From Incurvaria masculella (Eukaryota; Arthropoda; Insecta; Lepidoptera; Incurvariidae): DNA of 64,000 nucleotides. A program made the position numbers and the translations under genes. The stretch is taken from contig OX335642.1 in the NCBI GenBank assembly GCA_946894095.1, positions 24,563,021 through 24,627,020 of the forward strand, written 5' to 3'. Positions 31,527 through 42,129 of the stretch are shown here, piece by piece. Numbering within the stretch: the stretch's first letter is position 1; each line of letters starts with the position of its first letter. The notes below the pieces were generated by a model, which saw nothing but the letters and a program-made list of their open reading frames with translations, was not told where the DNA came from and ran no database searches.

Positions 31527-32070
31527 TATACAGGGTGTTTGGTACTTCGATACATTACTAAGGGGTTATTCTAGAGCTAATTTGCAACAAATTTGTCCCA
31601 ATAAATTTTCTGTCTTGTTACCAAACAAATATAATTATAAAATAACTACTCCACTCTAGGTACTTAATCAGCTATTATATCTAATAGGTGACAAATGAGA
31701 GACTGCTTAAAAAAAATATGTTCCCTCAAAATGTCCGTAATCTCAGAAATGAAAGGTCATAAATCACATGTTATGAAAAAAAAAAACACAAAATGTATTT
31801 AAATCGAGGAGGATTACTGTAAATGTATGACACGTGGCATGCAAATAATGGGAATAACTTCATAATTTTATAAGCTTTCAGAAAATTTACAATAGTTGTA
31901 CAGTTGCAAACAAGTTACATTTTTTTTTGTTTAGTTTGTTTTGCGCTGACGACTTTTTTAATTTAAACTAATGATTTTCGACCCCCACTTTATTAGGACA
32001 AATTTGTTGTAAATTAGCTCTAGAATGACCCCTTAGAAGGAATGTATCGAATTACCAAACACTCTGTATA
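31527..32070. mobile_element. 544-bp element with long terminal inverted repeats
   Basis: The left arm TATACAGGGTGTTTGGTACT, then TAAGGGGTTATTCTAGAGCT and ACAAATTTGTCCCAATAAA, is matched by the right arm in complement (TTTATTAGGACAAATTTGTT ... AGCTCTAGAATGACCCC ... AACACTCTGTATA). The arms run ~85 bp with a handful of differences. TATA at both ends suggests a TA-type target. The interior (~370 bp) has no reading frame. Non-autonomous DNA transposon. Confidence 0.82.
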
Positions 32071-32084
32071 TGTTTATTTTGGAT

Positions 32085-32370
32085 GTTGTGCCATGCCGTA
32101 CATTCCCTTTATGATGACAGCTACTTTAATCCGGATGGAAAGCGCAGACCATTTTTTATTTCCGCTTCGACCATCTTTTCATCCAATGCGATTGTACCAA
32201 CCCTTGAGGGATTAAAGGGGATCTACTTTTTTACATGGATTCCAAACCATGGAGCAGCTCACATTCATTACGAAATGCATTTACAACTTAGAAAGAGAAA
32301 GAAAGTGGTGCAAGAATGGGGCGCGGATTTGAACCCAAACCTTTGGCATGCAAGTCAAGTCTCCTCTAAT
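32085..32370 (-). mobile_element. tRNA-derived SINE, reverse strand
   Basis: On the minus strand the B-box-like GGGTTCAAATCCGC (32336-32323) is followed by CACCACTTTCTTTCTC, CTCCATGGTTTGGAATCCAT, TTGGTACAATCGCATTGGAT and GATGGTCGAAGCGG, in the same order as in the copy at 3150-3510. It sits directly after the right end of the 544-bp element. Confidence 0.75.
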
Positions 32371-32429
32371 AATAAATATTTTATAAATTATCTTCATTAT
32401 TCTACACGAAAATTTCTATCCGCCTGAAC

Positions 32430-32880
32430 AAGCTCTAGATACATTCACTCCAGTCTTCTTCCGATATGTCGAAATGGCTGCTTCGTAGGCAGCCATCGCT
32501 TTTTTTGGCCCTTGAAAAAACCCTTCCCTTTTATTTTATCCTTAACAATTGGGAATAAAAAGAAATCACACAGAGAGCTAAGTCGGGACTGTATTTACGA
32601 ACACGACCCCCTTTTCATATCTAACTAAATCTATGAAGAGTCAGAGTTACCAGATTCTTAACTAACGCCTTTGTTCTTAGGGAAGTATGCAAAGACGCGT
32701 TATCTTGGTGCAACATGACTCCCCTAAGCCCGGTATTTGGTCGTCTTTCCTGCAAAGCTTTGAAAACCGTTGTCAATGCGATTCTTGTATTTTAACTGAT
32801 CTACGATTGTGTAGCATTGATGTGTTGGCCATTCCGTGAAAAAACACTAGCCGCCATTTTTCAGTTTAGGTTACGAGGTT
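32430..32880 (-). pseudogene. Tc1/mariner-type transposase C-terminal relic (second family)
   Basis: Minus-strand translation across frames gives VMLHQDNASLHTSLRTKA (second catalytic aspartate motif, H-QDNA--H), then KYSPDLAL, then DFFLFPIVKDKIKGKGF, then PKKAMAAYEAAISTYRKKTG. This is the order of the C-terminal half of mariner/IS630 transposases (QDNA-H, YSPDLAP-D-FLFP-LK--L-G--F). Stops and frameshifts separate the blocks and the N-terminal half is absent. It differs from the relic at 1782. Confidence 0.8.
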
Positions 32881-32889
32881 TTCTTTTAT

Positions 32890-33125
32890 GAAAAACCGGT
32901 ATGGGTGGCTGTGCTGAGCAACAAATGTGCTCAGAAAAGCCAAATAAACCTCGCCTGGCGAGTCCACGCTTAGCGAGGCACCATAACAGCAGATTTGCCG
33001 ACTATCGCTGAGCTATCTAGCTTGTTCTAATTACGCTTGGAGACTCCCAGGTTATAGGTATGAGAAAAGTAACTCATTGACAGACAGATCTATATTCTGG
33101 CGGTGCGGTTCAGAGCAACGTCTAT
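32890..33125 (-). pseudogene. LINE C-terminal tail fragment (family Q), copy 1
   Basis: Plus-strand words AACCGGTATGGGTGGCTGTG, GCTCAGAAAAGCCAAAT and GACTATCGCTGAGCTATC recur at 52738-52985. On the minus strand both copies encode a degenerate NLGV-KRN-NKLDSSAIV stretch, which resembles the 'YNL--FK--V-K' end of LINE reverse transcriptases. Only the last ~60 codons are present. Confidence 0.55.
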
Positions 33126-33689
33126 GCTAGTACCCGTAAAACAGACTGAGCGACCCCACAAATCGTATTTAACTCAGGGACTTCAGGCCAAAGGTGTATT
33201 TTGGTCTCCAACAAGACGGACCGCTCGGTGCTGAATTGAGTTATAACTGTGTTTTGTCTACAGTAAGTAATTCAGAAACACGCTTCGATGACTCATTTTT
33301 AAAATTTCATCGCATTTCTCTGCACATATCGGGCTTGATTTAGCATTTCCGAGAGCACTAGAGGAATCAACAACATCAAAGATATTCATGTAAGATGGTA
33401 TTAACACTGACCGAACGAATGCGTAAGATAATTTTTATATTCCTGTATGTGATTTGTGGGTCTTCTTGCACTAGCATTTTTGTATTGTATTGTTTATTCA
33501 TCATCCATAGACAGTACACTGCACTCGGATTTGTCATATTTTAGCATTGGCTAGTTCAGCAAAACAAAACACAGCGAAGAAGAACTGGAAAGAAACTCCG
33601 CTGTTTTTTTTTCAACGTCCACTTAGTCTAAGTTTACAAAAGTGTTTGTCAATTATTTTAACAAAAACATAGGTAAAACACTAAATTCA
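33126..33689. other. Spacer, minor repeat piece
   Basis: 33497-33530 ATTCATCATCCATAGACAG... recurs from 30462. Otherwise no frame or palindrome was recognised. Confidence 0.35.
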
Positions 33690-33980
33690 CATGAATACAC
33701 AAAATTTACAATCCATGCCGTATGCAACAGTTCATGACAAATATCATTTTATTTGCAAAGACAATCCCCTCCAACTAATATGTTGCCAATTGGAGCAGGC
33801 CAGTCCCCACAAACAGCACCCGTTCGCGAGCATCACGCCGTGCACAGCCATTACCTCTTTCAACCATATTTTAGGGAAAGAGATAACCCGAGCCAAGCGT
33901 CACCGTAAGCAAGGACCTGTAAGCGATGCACTGCTCCAGTGGCAACACAACACTGTGAAACACTTGCACATTAGGTTTTA
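33690..33980. repeat. Dispersed repeat P, copy 1
   Basis: Shares word order with 58195-58445: AAATATCATTTTATTTGCAAA, then TGTTGCCAATTGGAGCAGGC, CAGTCCCCACAAACAGC, CAAGCGTCACCGTAAGCA and GATGCACTGCTCCAG. Identity is roughly 75-80% by eye. A 96-codon frame spans this copy but is broken in the other, so I do not call it coding. Confidence 0.6.
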
Positions 33981-34984
33981 ATACAAGAAGTTTTGTCATA
34001 AACTACTAATGTCAGCTGATCACATAATTACATATCCTTTTAAATGCTACCACCTACAGAAAATTAAGAGTATAATGGTTTGAGAGCAGCCCTATCAATA
34101 AAGTAATAATAGATTCCTATAATTTCAATTACTGCCGTTTACAGGCGTCCTTTTCTGTCGTTATTATATTCAAGGAGGCGTAGATCCTTTTAAATTCGAT
34201 GAACCATTTAATAATCATTGACCGAAAAGGAACTATATTCCTAAAGGTAATTTTAAACGATCAATGCTGAATTTCGAATAAACTAAATTTTAAGTCATAT
34301 TAGATCATCACACGCAATCTTTTTTTATTGCTGTAAATGGCGTTCCATTTTTTAATTTCGAGCATCTCAAAATGTATAATATAATAGTGACGCACGAATA
34401 TGTTAATATCAACACAATCGCAAATACGTCTTGAAAATTAGGTCGCACGATTTACGCGGACCTGTCGAACATTGGAAATACGTCCGTTGCAAGATTTAAG
34501 GGCTCCCTGTATTACATGTACTTTCGCAGCGGTAAAGTAAAGCGTTCCCAATTAATTTTATTTCTTCATTCCGTGCCGAGTCCGGAGTGATGTAGGTAAA
34601 TAGAAAAATCTCGCTGCGAAAATTCCGCGAACACGCACCCTCCCCCCGGACGCCCGGACCGCCCAATCTCTCCCCCGGAGAATTTATTAATTACTCGCGC
34701 GGGGATAGGTCCGCTTATTCGGCAGGACCATTTGTAAAAATATAATAACTTGGACGTTGCCATAGTCAATTATGTCCGCGTTCGAACGGACCAGTGAGTA
34801 ATTAAATCAGAAGTTTCGGTGCAATTTGTACCATTGGAACTATCAAACGACGTGTTATTCGGCCCAAGTGAACTGAAACTGACTATTTAGCATGATACCA
34901 AATGAAACTAAACTTCAGATTTAATCACTCACTGGCCTGTTCATTAACGATTTAATTTATTATAGTAATCTCCCTGGAAACTGG
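33981..34984. other. Spacer, no gene recognised
   Basis: Mostly AT-rich. 34610-34720 is GC-rich (CCCCCCGGACGCCCGGACCG region) without a recognised exon. It may be a small unmethylated or promoter-like island or chance. Confidence 0.3.
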
Positions 34985-35295
34985 GAATGGATGGCTTATA
35001 CTACGTCACCGAATTCCCGAAAGGTTTAGGTCCCTCCTTTTATGTGAACGGCTCCAACAAACTGGATGGAAAACACCGACATTTTTTCATTGCCGCTGCG
35101 ATCATATTTTCATTCAAAGCGATACTACCAACCCGGACGCCTAGTATTTACATTTTTACACGGATTCGGAACCATGGAACAGTTTACATTCATAATAAAA
35201 CTCAGAAAGAGAAAGATAGTGGTGCAATAACGGGGTAGGGATTAGAAGCCGTAACTTCTAGCATAGAAGGCGAGTCCACTTGCCCCTTAGCTACG
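34985..35295 (-). mobile_element. tRNA-derived SINE, reverse strand
   Basis: The minus strand begins with a tRNA-like head (GGCTCGTAGCTAAGGGGCAA, then GTGGACTCGCC and a degenerate B box GGCTTCTAATCCC) and continues with CACCACTATCTTTCTCTTTC, CCATGGTTCCGAATCC and GTTGGTAGTATCGCTTTGAA, as in the copies at 32085-32370 and 3150-3510. Confidence 0.7.
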
Positions 35296-38145
35296 AGCCA
35301 CTAAACACTTACAAGGCACTATATATGTATGGCTGAACGTACGCCTTCTTTCAAGATCTTTCAGAAAAAGAATCCCCATAGATATCTTTCCTTTTCTTCA
35401 GTATGACTGGATGAAACCTGCTAACGAATTTGCATTGTCCCTTTTATTAATACGTTAGGTTGACTTGTGTGCAATGTGATCGGTGTGGGATTAGCCATCG
35501 ATCTCCATAATAATAATATATCTAAAATATAATTCGTATTAAAATGAGTAGTCCTGCCGAGCGCATGACCCGGGCAGGTGGCTACGAATCTGGAGCCGTC
35601 GAAAAATGGTACAACATTAATCCACTCTGTGCATTATACGGAACGGGACCGATTTCAGTAGGTCCCGCCGCACTGAAAATTACTGAAAATTCGAGAAGAC
35701 ATTACAAATTTAATGCGACGTAATTGCGAGTGCTTGTTACGCTATTACGTAGATTAATGATTCAGATTAGATTTACCTTGGGTGATTTTTTATGTGTATT
35801 TTATTTTGAGCTTACCTTCTAGGTGAAAGAATTAAAATGAGCATGTGAATAATGCTAATATCGATGAAAAATTATTTGAAATGATTGAAAAAAAAGCATG
35901 ATTGGGTGTTTAAGTAGGATAGAAACGTTTGGCAAAAGTTATTTGCAAAATGATTCTCTTTATTAATCGGCAATAAGGAATTACATAAAAAAAATATTTT
36001 GTATATTTAATAAATAATAAATTTAATATTAACAACTAATCATAAGCATTTAGTAGTTACATGTAAGATCAACATAGAGTTGCTTAATAACCTTTTGGCA
36101 TAAGAAGGAAATGAATATTTCATGTATGCATACTTCATGGTATCTCTATGGCGTCTGGCCTTGTCAGCATATTATCAATTCTCCAAATGGAATCACCAAC
36201 CACTTAAGGATAGAACGGAGCCATATGTCGCACGTCCCATATCCATGCAGTTTCCATAAAAAACACATCGACATAGAAATGGATCTAAAAAGGCAAAATG
36301 ATTGGACCCTTTCGTATCTATATGTTTCCCGAAAGGGCGACGGCGCCCTGGACGCTATGCCCGAATACATAATATAGTTGTGGTATAGATACATAAGGAT
36401 TCCTGAAATAATTTGCCTCTCACTTTTTGGTCTCCCCTCAGTTCTCAGTTTTACTTTTACATAACTGTCATTAGTAAAATTCCAAATACTTGCGCTCTGA
36501 GAATTTGCTTCAACACAGCAAAGGTCAAAAATTATAATGAACAACACAGATATGTTGCTGTGTGGATTATGACACTTCAAAAGAATAAAGGTGTTCGCAC
36601 TGTCTTTCTTCCCGTGCCCCTTGTTCCGTGTCCCTTTCCTTACATACAGGGTTGTACGGTTTATTCTGCCCGGGTTTGTCATCGAATTGAGTTAAAGGTA
36701 ACCGAGGCGAATTATTCATTCGTTTGTTTCCCTCCATTATTAGACACACAATCTTGGATTTTTTTAAATGTTTTGTTCAATAGAGACCTGACAAAAAACT
36801 TCGGCAGGAGTCAATATACGACTTTTCTTCTTACATTTATTACACTTAATATAATACTATCCCTTTAAATGCTACCTACAGAAAAAAAAAATAATGATCG
36901 AGAGAAACCTGAAAAATGAAGTATGAATTTTCCTCTATAGGATTCTGACCAACACCTATGTAGATCTAAATAATCCGTAACTAAAATTCGGGTGTACATA
37001 ACCCTCGTCATTATTTATATTTTATATATTTATATTTATATTCATTATAAATTTTTTTCGTTACTAATTTAATTTCATAGCTTGATTAAATAATAACGAT
37101 AAAAATTGCGTGTATTCCATCCAGTTTAACGTAACCATGCACAAGGAAGGTCCTGGCATGGCATCTGATTCCCATGTGATGTATAGAGCTAATATCATGA
37201 CAGAAGGTGTCGTAAGAGCCAAACTTGTCAAGTTATTTAGTTTGAAAAATATTATTGACAAATACAATATTTTCGTATTTTCCTGGTTCGTAGAGTAAAG
37301 AAATGTATTTTTGATAATAAGAAATATTTGAGTATAGTCCCTCGAGCTCTGTCTGACAAGCGGCCATGACAGCTTATAGAAGGGAACAATAATGAGAAAC
37401 TCATGACTTATTCAAGAGTTATCAGATAGTCAGGTCGGTAATAGACGGTCAGATATAACAAAGTGTACTCAGTATGTATCATTTGACGTGATGTATCATA
37501 AATCACGTTTTGAGCTGTAATAATATGGTGGATAAATATTGGTATGACGGGATATCCGTAGAAGACAATGACCTTTATTCTATTTGCAAGAAATTGGGAA
37601 ATGATCTCAGTTCTATATTTTTCTAATTTGTCCAAACATATTATGTTTAGGCAAATTATACAATTTTAAAGATATTGATACAATAATGAATTCAAAAAAT
37701 ACCACAGGTAACTGTGTGGATATAGAGTTATGTGGATTCCGTTAAATTATAAAACTGGTATTTTTTCCACACTTTTCCGTAATTATTTCAGTTTTTCTCC
37801 GTGGGCGGTGTTTGAATCGTCTTAATATGACGTCGGTTAAAAATGACGATACCACGTACATACTCGTATGTGTGTATTTCGCTGTGAAATATCAATTCCC
37901 AGGAGTTTATTTGGCGGGATTTGGTTAAATTACAAGTTAGTTGGTAAATCGCGGATTGACGACGATATGTTGGGACTTGTTAAGAAATTCTTTATATGTA
38001 TGATTTTATAATGTAAAACATACATTTTATGAAGTTATTTATCAGGCCAGAGCCCGGATTTGTGTGTTTTGAAGCATCGACCATCTTGGTACGTGTTTGG
38101 TTCTCACTTATTTGTTCGTATCTAAACTCTCAACATATCTCTATC
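35296..38145. other. Long spacer with a SINE 3' piece, no gene recognised
   Basis: 37110-37215 (TTCCATCCAGTTTAACGTAA, GGAAGGTCCTGGCATGGC, GCTAATATCATGACAG) matches the 3' part of the SINE at 3150-3510. A 172-codon minus frame (36682-36164) and a 151-codon plus frame (36413-36868) overlap each other, have no domain that I recognise and no splice context. A host intron or intergenic DNA is likely. Confidence 0.4.
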
Positions 38146-38149
38146 TTAA

Positions 38150-38490
38150 GGCTGTTCCGACCCATATAAACATAACGCAAAAAGTATTACACTTTAAGCC
38201 ACGAATTAATAATAAAAGTTTAATATAGTCATATTACTTGCAGCGAAAACAATTTCAGGATTATTGGTTTTGTTACAATTTATTTAAATACGATTTTTAT
38301 TTAACAGCGCCATCTAACGGTGTAAAACTTCTAATCGGCAATTACAACGAAACCATTGAACCTGAAATTGTGAATATGTTTTCGCTGCAACTACTATGGC
38401 TATATTTAATATTTTTGACGAATTCGTGCCTTAAAGTGCAATACTTTTTGCGTTCTGTGTAAAAAAAACATTGGATTGGTCGGAACATCC
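38150..38490. mobile_element. 341-bp MITE flanked by TTAA
   Basis: The left end GGCTGTTCCGACC and the right end GGTCGGAACATCC are complementary, and the arms continue for ~110 bp (GCAAAAAGTATTACACTTTA / TAAAGTGCAATACTTTTTGC; CTTGCAGCGAAAACA / TTTTCGCTGCAACTA). TTAA stands immediately outside both ends (38146-38149 and 38491-38494). TTAA duplication is the mark of piggyBac-type insertion. The termini are not the usual CCC/GGG, so the superfamily is an inference. No coding. Confidence 0.8.
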
Positions 38491-38494
38491 TTAA

Positions 38495-39596
38495 GAGTCT
38501 ACATTTTAAAATAGTTTAAAATTATTTACCTCGAAAGATCTCACTCAGCTACACTCAGCTATACTCAGAATAAAATTTGAAAAAACCTGTTTTTTTTTAA
38601 ATTTATTTAGTATTGTATATTATCATACACAATTCAATATTCACCTTAAACTATATCTATGTGGATTAATACTATTCCAATAGACCGTTTGGCCCGTGAT
38701 AAAATGATTGCCATCTTGCTTTTATCAAAATGTCTACATTTTGATAAACGCAAGAAGGCTACTTCTGTATATTATATATGAAAAAAGTAAAATTTTTTTT
38801 TTTTTTATTATAACCTCAGATAAATAAAAAACTAAACAGCATTAAAAACATTTTCATAGTGTCAGTCGAGGTGTAAGTGTAATTATGTGTTTGGGTGAAA
38901 ATTTATGTTTTATTATAATATAAATGTAAGGGCTCGTTCACACACTTTTCTACCTGCATCAACTAGCCAGTATTAAAGAATTTGTTTTCCACGTGTGAGG
39001 TTTTTTTTGCCTGAATATGAAATGGATTTTATAAGATGGTTGTATATTTAAGGGGCCAAGAAAGTATACACCTTTGCGCAAATCGTGGATGTGGCAGTAA
39101 GTTTTTTGTCGAGTCAATTACGATTCGATGCTGCAAAGAACGTTTACCATTGTACGGTTTGGAATCTGATTCATATGGTTGATGAATAAAGTTGAATACA
39201 GTGCAACGGTAAATGGTTGATTTCTATTTCTGCATCAAAACATGTCCGATTTTTTTTTTCTTAAATATATTTTTAAATCCTTGTAGCTAGTCTCCTAAGA
39301 TTTCATAAGTTAGTTACTGTCGTAAATGACTGAGTGAAAAGCAGTTTGACTAAGCATACTTTTAATTAAAATAAATGAAATTATATTAAAATTACAATAT
39401 ACAAATAAACTTTGATAAAATTTAAAAACATGGACGACTACATACTGGTTAGATGATGTTGTTGGCATAATTTTAACCCAATATCTTAAAGAATGGAGTA
39501 GGAAATACATTGCTTTCCCTTTTTGTATGGGCCGACAATAAAAATGTACCCTCTTAAAACTTAGAACAGCGATAGTTGAATTTTAGGGAATTGTAC
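38495..39596. other. AT-rich spacer, nothing recognised
   Basis: Simple tracts (poly-T at 38797-38808, 39003 and 39250) and no supported frame or repeat. Confidence 0.4.
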
Positions 39597-39599
39597 TTA

Positions 39600-39768
39600 G
39601 ACTGAGATAAATAGTCGTAACAGAAACTAAGACTAACGAAAAGTAGTACTTTGTGACATCACTTTGACACATTTCGACATGGACGAAATCTCAAAATAAT
39701 GAAAAGTGACGTCACGAAGTTCTACTTTTCGTTAGTCTTAGTTTCTGTTACGACAATTTATCGCAGCC
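39600..39768. mobile_element. 169-bp MITE, same family as 6474-6638
   Basis: Termini GACTGAGATAAATAGTCGTA and ACGACAATTTATCGCAGCC, internal TAGTACTTTGTGAC blocks, and TTA on both sides (39597-39599 and 39769-39771). It differs from the first copy mainly in the loop. Both show the same 3-bp target. Confidence 0.85.
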
Positions 39769-40017
39769 TTAGAGTAGATTTAGTGGCGAGAATTGAGAAG
39801 CCTAAGATAAGGTGGTGTGTACATGGAGAGCAATTGAGTAAGGAAACCGTCATACAGAGCGTTGCATACACAGAAAAGCAAAAAGAAGGAGAAGGGAATA
39901 TGGTCGTTATCGCGACTCCACCATATGGACAAAGTGTGCATACAATTATGGGAAGCCGGCCGCGCGTCGTGTCCCACACAATGTTGAAATCATAGATTTT
40001 TTTATGTAAAGCGCGGC

Positions 40018-40205
40018 ATATGGCGTACGCCAGGGGCACTTGAGGTGCCCGACGATGCCCATGAGCTTTCGAACTTTTAAGGGGGCTGCCAAAAACCACG
40101 CCGGCCGGCCGGTGCTTCTTCACACCACGTTTAAAGGATTCCAGCTTGTACTTTGGGGAAAATAACTGGGCAGGAAGTGCATTCCATAGTTTACCGACCC
40201 TTTTT
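40018..40205 (-). pseudogene. LINE C-terminal tail fragment (family Z)
   Basis: The minus strand encodes VGKLWNALPAQLFSPKYK then LESFKRGVKKH, the typical end of a Jockey/CR1-type reverse transcriptase, followed by the tail with plus-strand GGTGCCCGACGATGCCC and TACGCCAGG. The sequence upstream of GKLW is lost at a poly-T/poly-A run (40201-40214). Confidence 0.75.
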
Positions 40206-40289
40206 TTTTTTTTGGTAGCCGTTGCGGATACTATAGCATGCCCTTTGTTTATTATTTTCAATAAATGCATCTCGGAAAGAGTGTCTCCT

Positions 40290-41648
40290 GATGTTTAGAA
40301 AACAGCTAATATCACACCAGTTTTTAAGAGTGGGTGCAAGAATGAAGTAAAAAATTATAGACCTATTTCTATATTGTTCGCCTTGTCGAAGCTCTTTGAA
40401 AGGTTGGTACATCAAGCTGTATATCCAATACTTCATGTCCAAATTTTATCACAGCAGCACGGCTTCGTTTAGCGTCGTTCTACAATCACCAATCTAACTA
40501 TATACTCCCATTTTATATTTCATAGCTTGGACAATGGTGAGCAAGTTGATTCTATCTATACCGACTTTCAAAAGGCCTTCGACAAGGTGGATCATGAACT
40601 TCTTCTAAAAAAAATTGCCTTCAAAGGTATTAAAGGAAATCTGTTAAGATGGTTCTCTTCATACATCTCTAATATAAAGCAGCGAGTAGTTGTCAATGGT
40701 TGTTGTTCTGATTTCATCACAGTATCTTCTGGAGTTCCCCAAGGATCAATTTTAGGCCCATTTCTTTTTATCTTATTCATTAATGATGTCATTCATAATT
40801 TTCGCTATAGTAAAATTCTGATATATGCTGATGACATTAAAATTTATGTAAAAATACGCTCTAAAGAAGATTGTGAGGCACTTCGAATTGATCTGGATTC
40901 CTTTTATAACTACTGCAATCAGAATAAACTATTTTTAAGTATCTCGAAATGTAAGGTTATTACTTTTACTAAGAAAAAACAACCACTCTATTTTAATTAC
41001 CACATTGGAGGTGTTTTTCTAGAACGTGTTGAAGTTATTAGGGATCTAGGTGTGTAACTTGATACTAAGCTTCATTTTGACAAACATATCGATAAAATAA
41101 TTAATAGTGCATATAGAATGATGGGCTTCGTGCTTCGCACGGCGCGTCAATTTAAAAGAGTCTCAACGTATATCTTACTATATAATTCACTCTAGAAACA
41201 ACTAGAATACGCAACGTCAGTTTGGAATCCGTTTTATAGTAAATATTCTCATTCTGTTGAAATGATCCAGCGAAAATTTTTAAAAATTTTACATCGTCGC
41301 ATGTACAGGCGAAGCCTTTCGTATGAGTTACACCTAGACCAATTCTCACTATCAAGCCTCCACAACAGACGTATATTACTAGACATGTCATTATTTTTTA
41401 AAATCGTCAACGGTTTAGTAGATTGTCCTGATTTACTAAATCAAATGGGTCTGCGGACTCCGTCACGCTCGACTAGAAATACTCATCTCTTCCACTTGGA
41501 TCTATGTCGAACCGACTCAGGTTTCCGTATGCCGGTCTGGCGTATGTGTAATATATACAATACTCAATTCAGTGACTCGGATGTGGACATCTTCTTCATG
41601 ACGTCTTATCAATTTAAGAAAGCTGTATTGTGTACACTTTCCGCTTAG
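40290..41648 (+). pseudogene. LINE reverse transcriptase (CR1/Jockey-like) pseudogene
   Basis: One frame, interrupted by stops at 40470, 41055 and ~41194, runs from KSGCKNEVKNYRPISIL through IYTDFQKAFDKVDHELLL (RT motif A), SSGVPQGSILGPFLFILF (motif B), ILIYADDIKIY (YADD, catalytic), LFLSISKCKVITFTKK and VEVIRDLGV to the thumb/connection and C-terminal tail (MIQRKFLKILHRRMYRRS ...). All catalytic motifs are preserved, so decay is mild. The endonuclease domain and ORF1 are missing; the element is 5'-truncated near 40285. Family role: target-primed reverse transcription. Confidence 0.92.
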
Positions 41649-42129
41649 AAACAAATGGCTAAATACATATATTTATGTATGAAAATAATGTAGTTACTAT
41701 TAATATACGCATACCTTAAAATAATCTAGTTCTGTCAATGTTATTTACTTATTTACTTTTCTTTGGTCCCATGTTCCCATACCATACTATATTATACTAT
41801 ATTATACTATATTCTATTACATCACATTACGTTTTACAGATTGCAATTTATTCGATCGAGATCATTCACTTAGGCATTGCAACGACAATATCGACTGTGG
41901 TTTGCTTACTAGCATATAACATCTTTAATATAAAAGTTAATCAATAGCTGTAAGTTTTTCTAATTTTTTTTCTCTGTTCTACACTATACATATACTGCTT
42001 CGTCCTATTACTTTTGCTAAACTTGTGAAATACGAAGCTGGACTAACATATTTTCTAAGCAATATATTAACATCTATATTAAGTTTTCTATGTTAGTCTG
42101 TTTGTTTTTCCTGAAATAAATAAATAAAA
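41649..42129 (+). other. Probable 3' untranslated tail of the LINE
   Basis: AT-rich sequence after the RT frame, with a TTATACTATA triplication at 41785-41815. It ends GAAATAAATAAATAAAAGG near 42129, which looks like the element's 3' tail. The join to non-element DNA follows at GGGGCCACAGCG. Confidence 0.55.

Noticed and set aside
36164..36868. Overlapping 172-codon minus and 151-codon plus frames
   Set aside because: Mutually antisense, no domain, and composition typical of AT-rich non-coding DNA.
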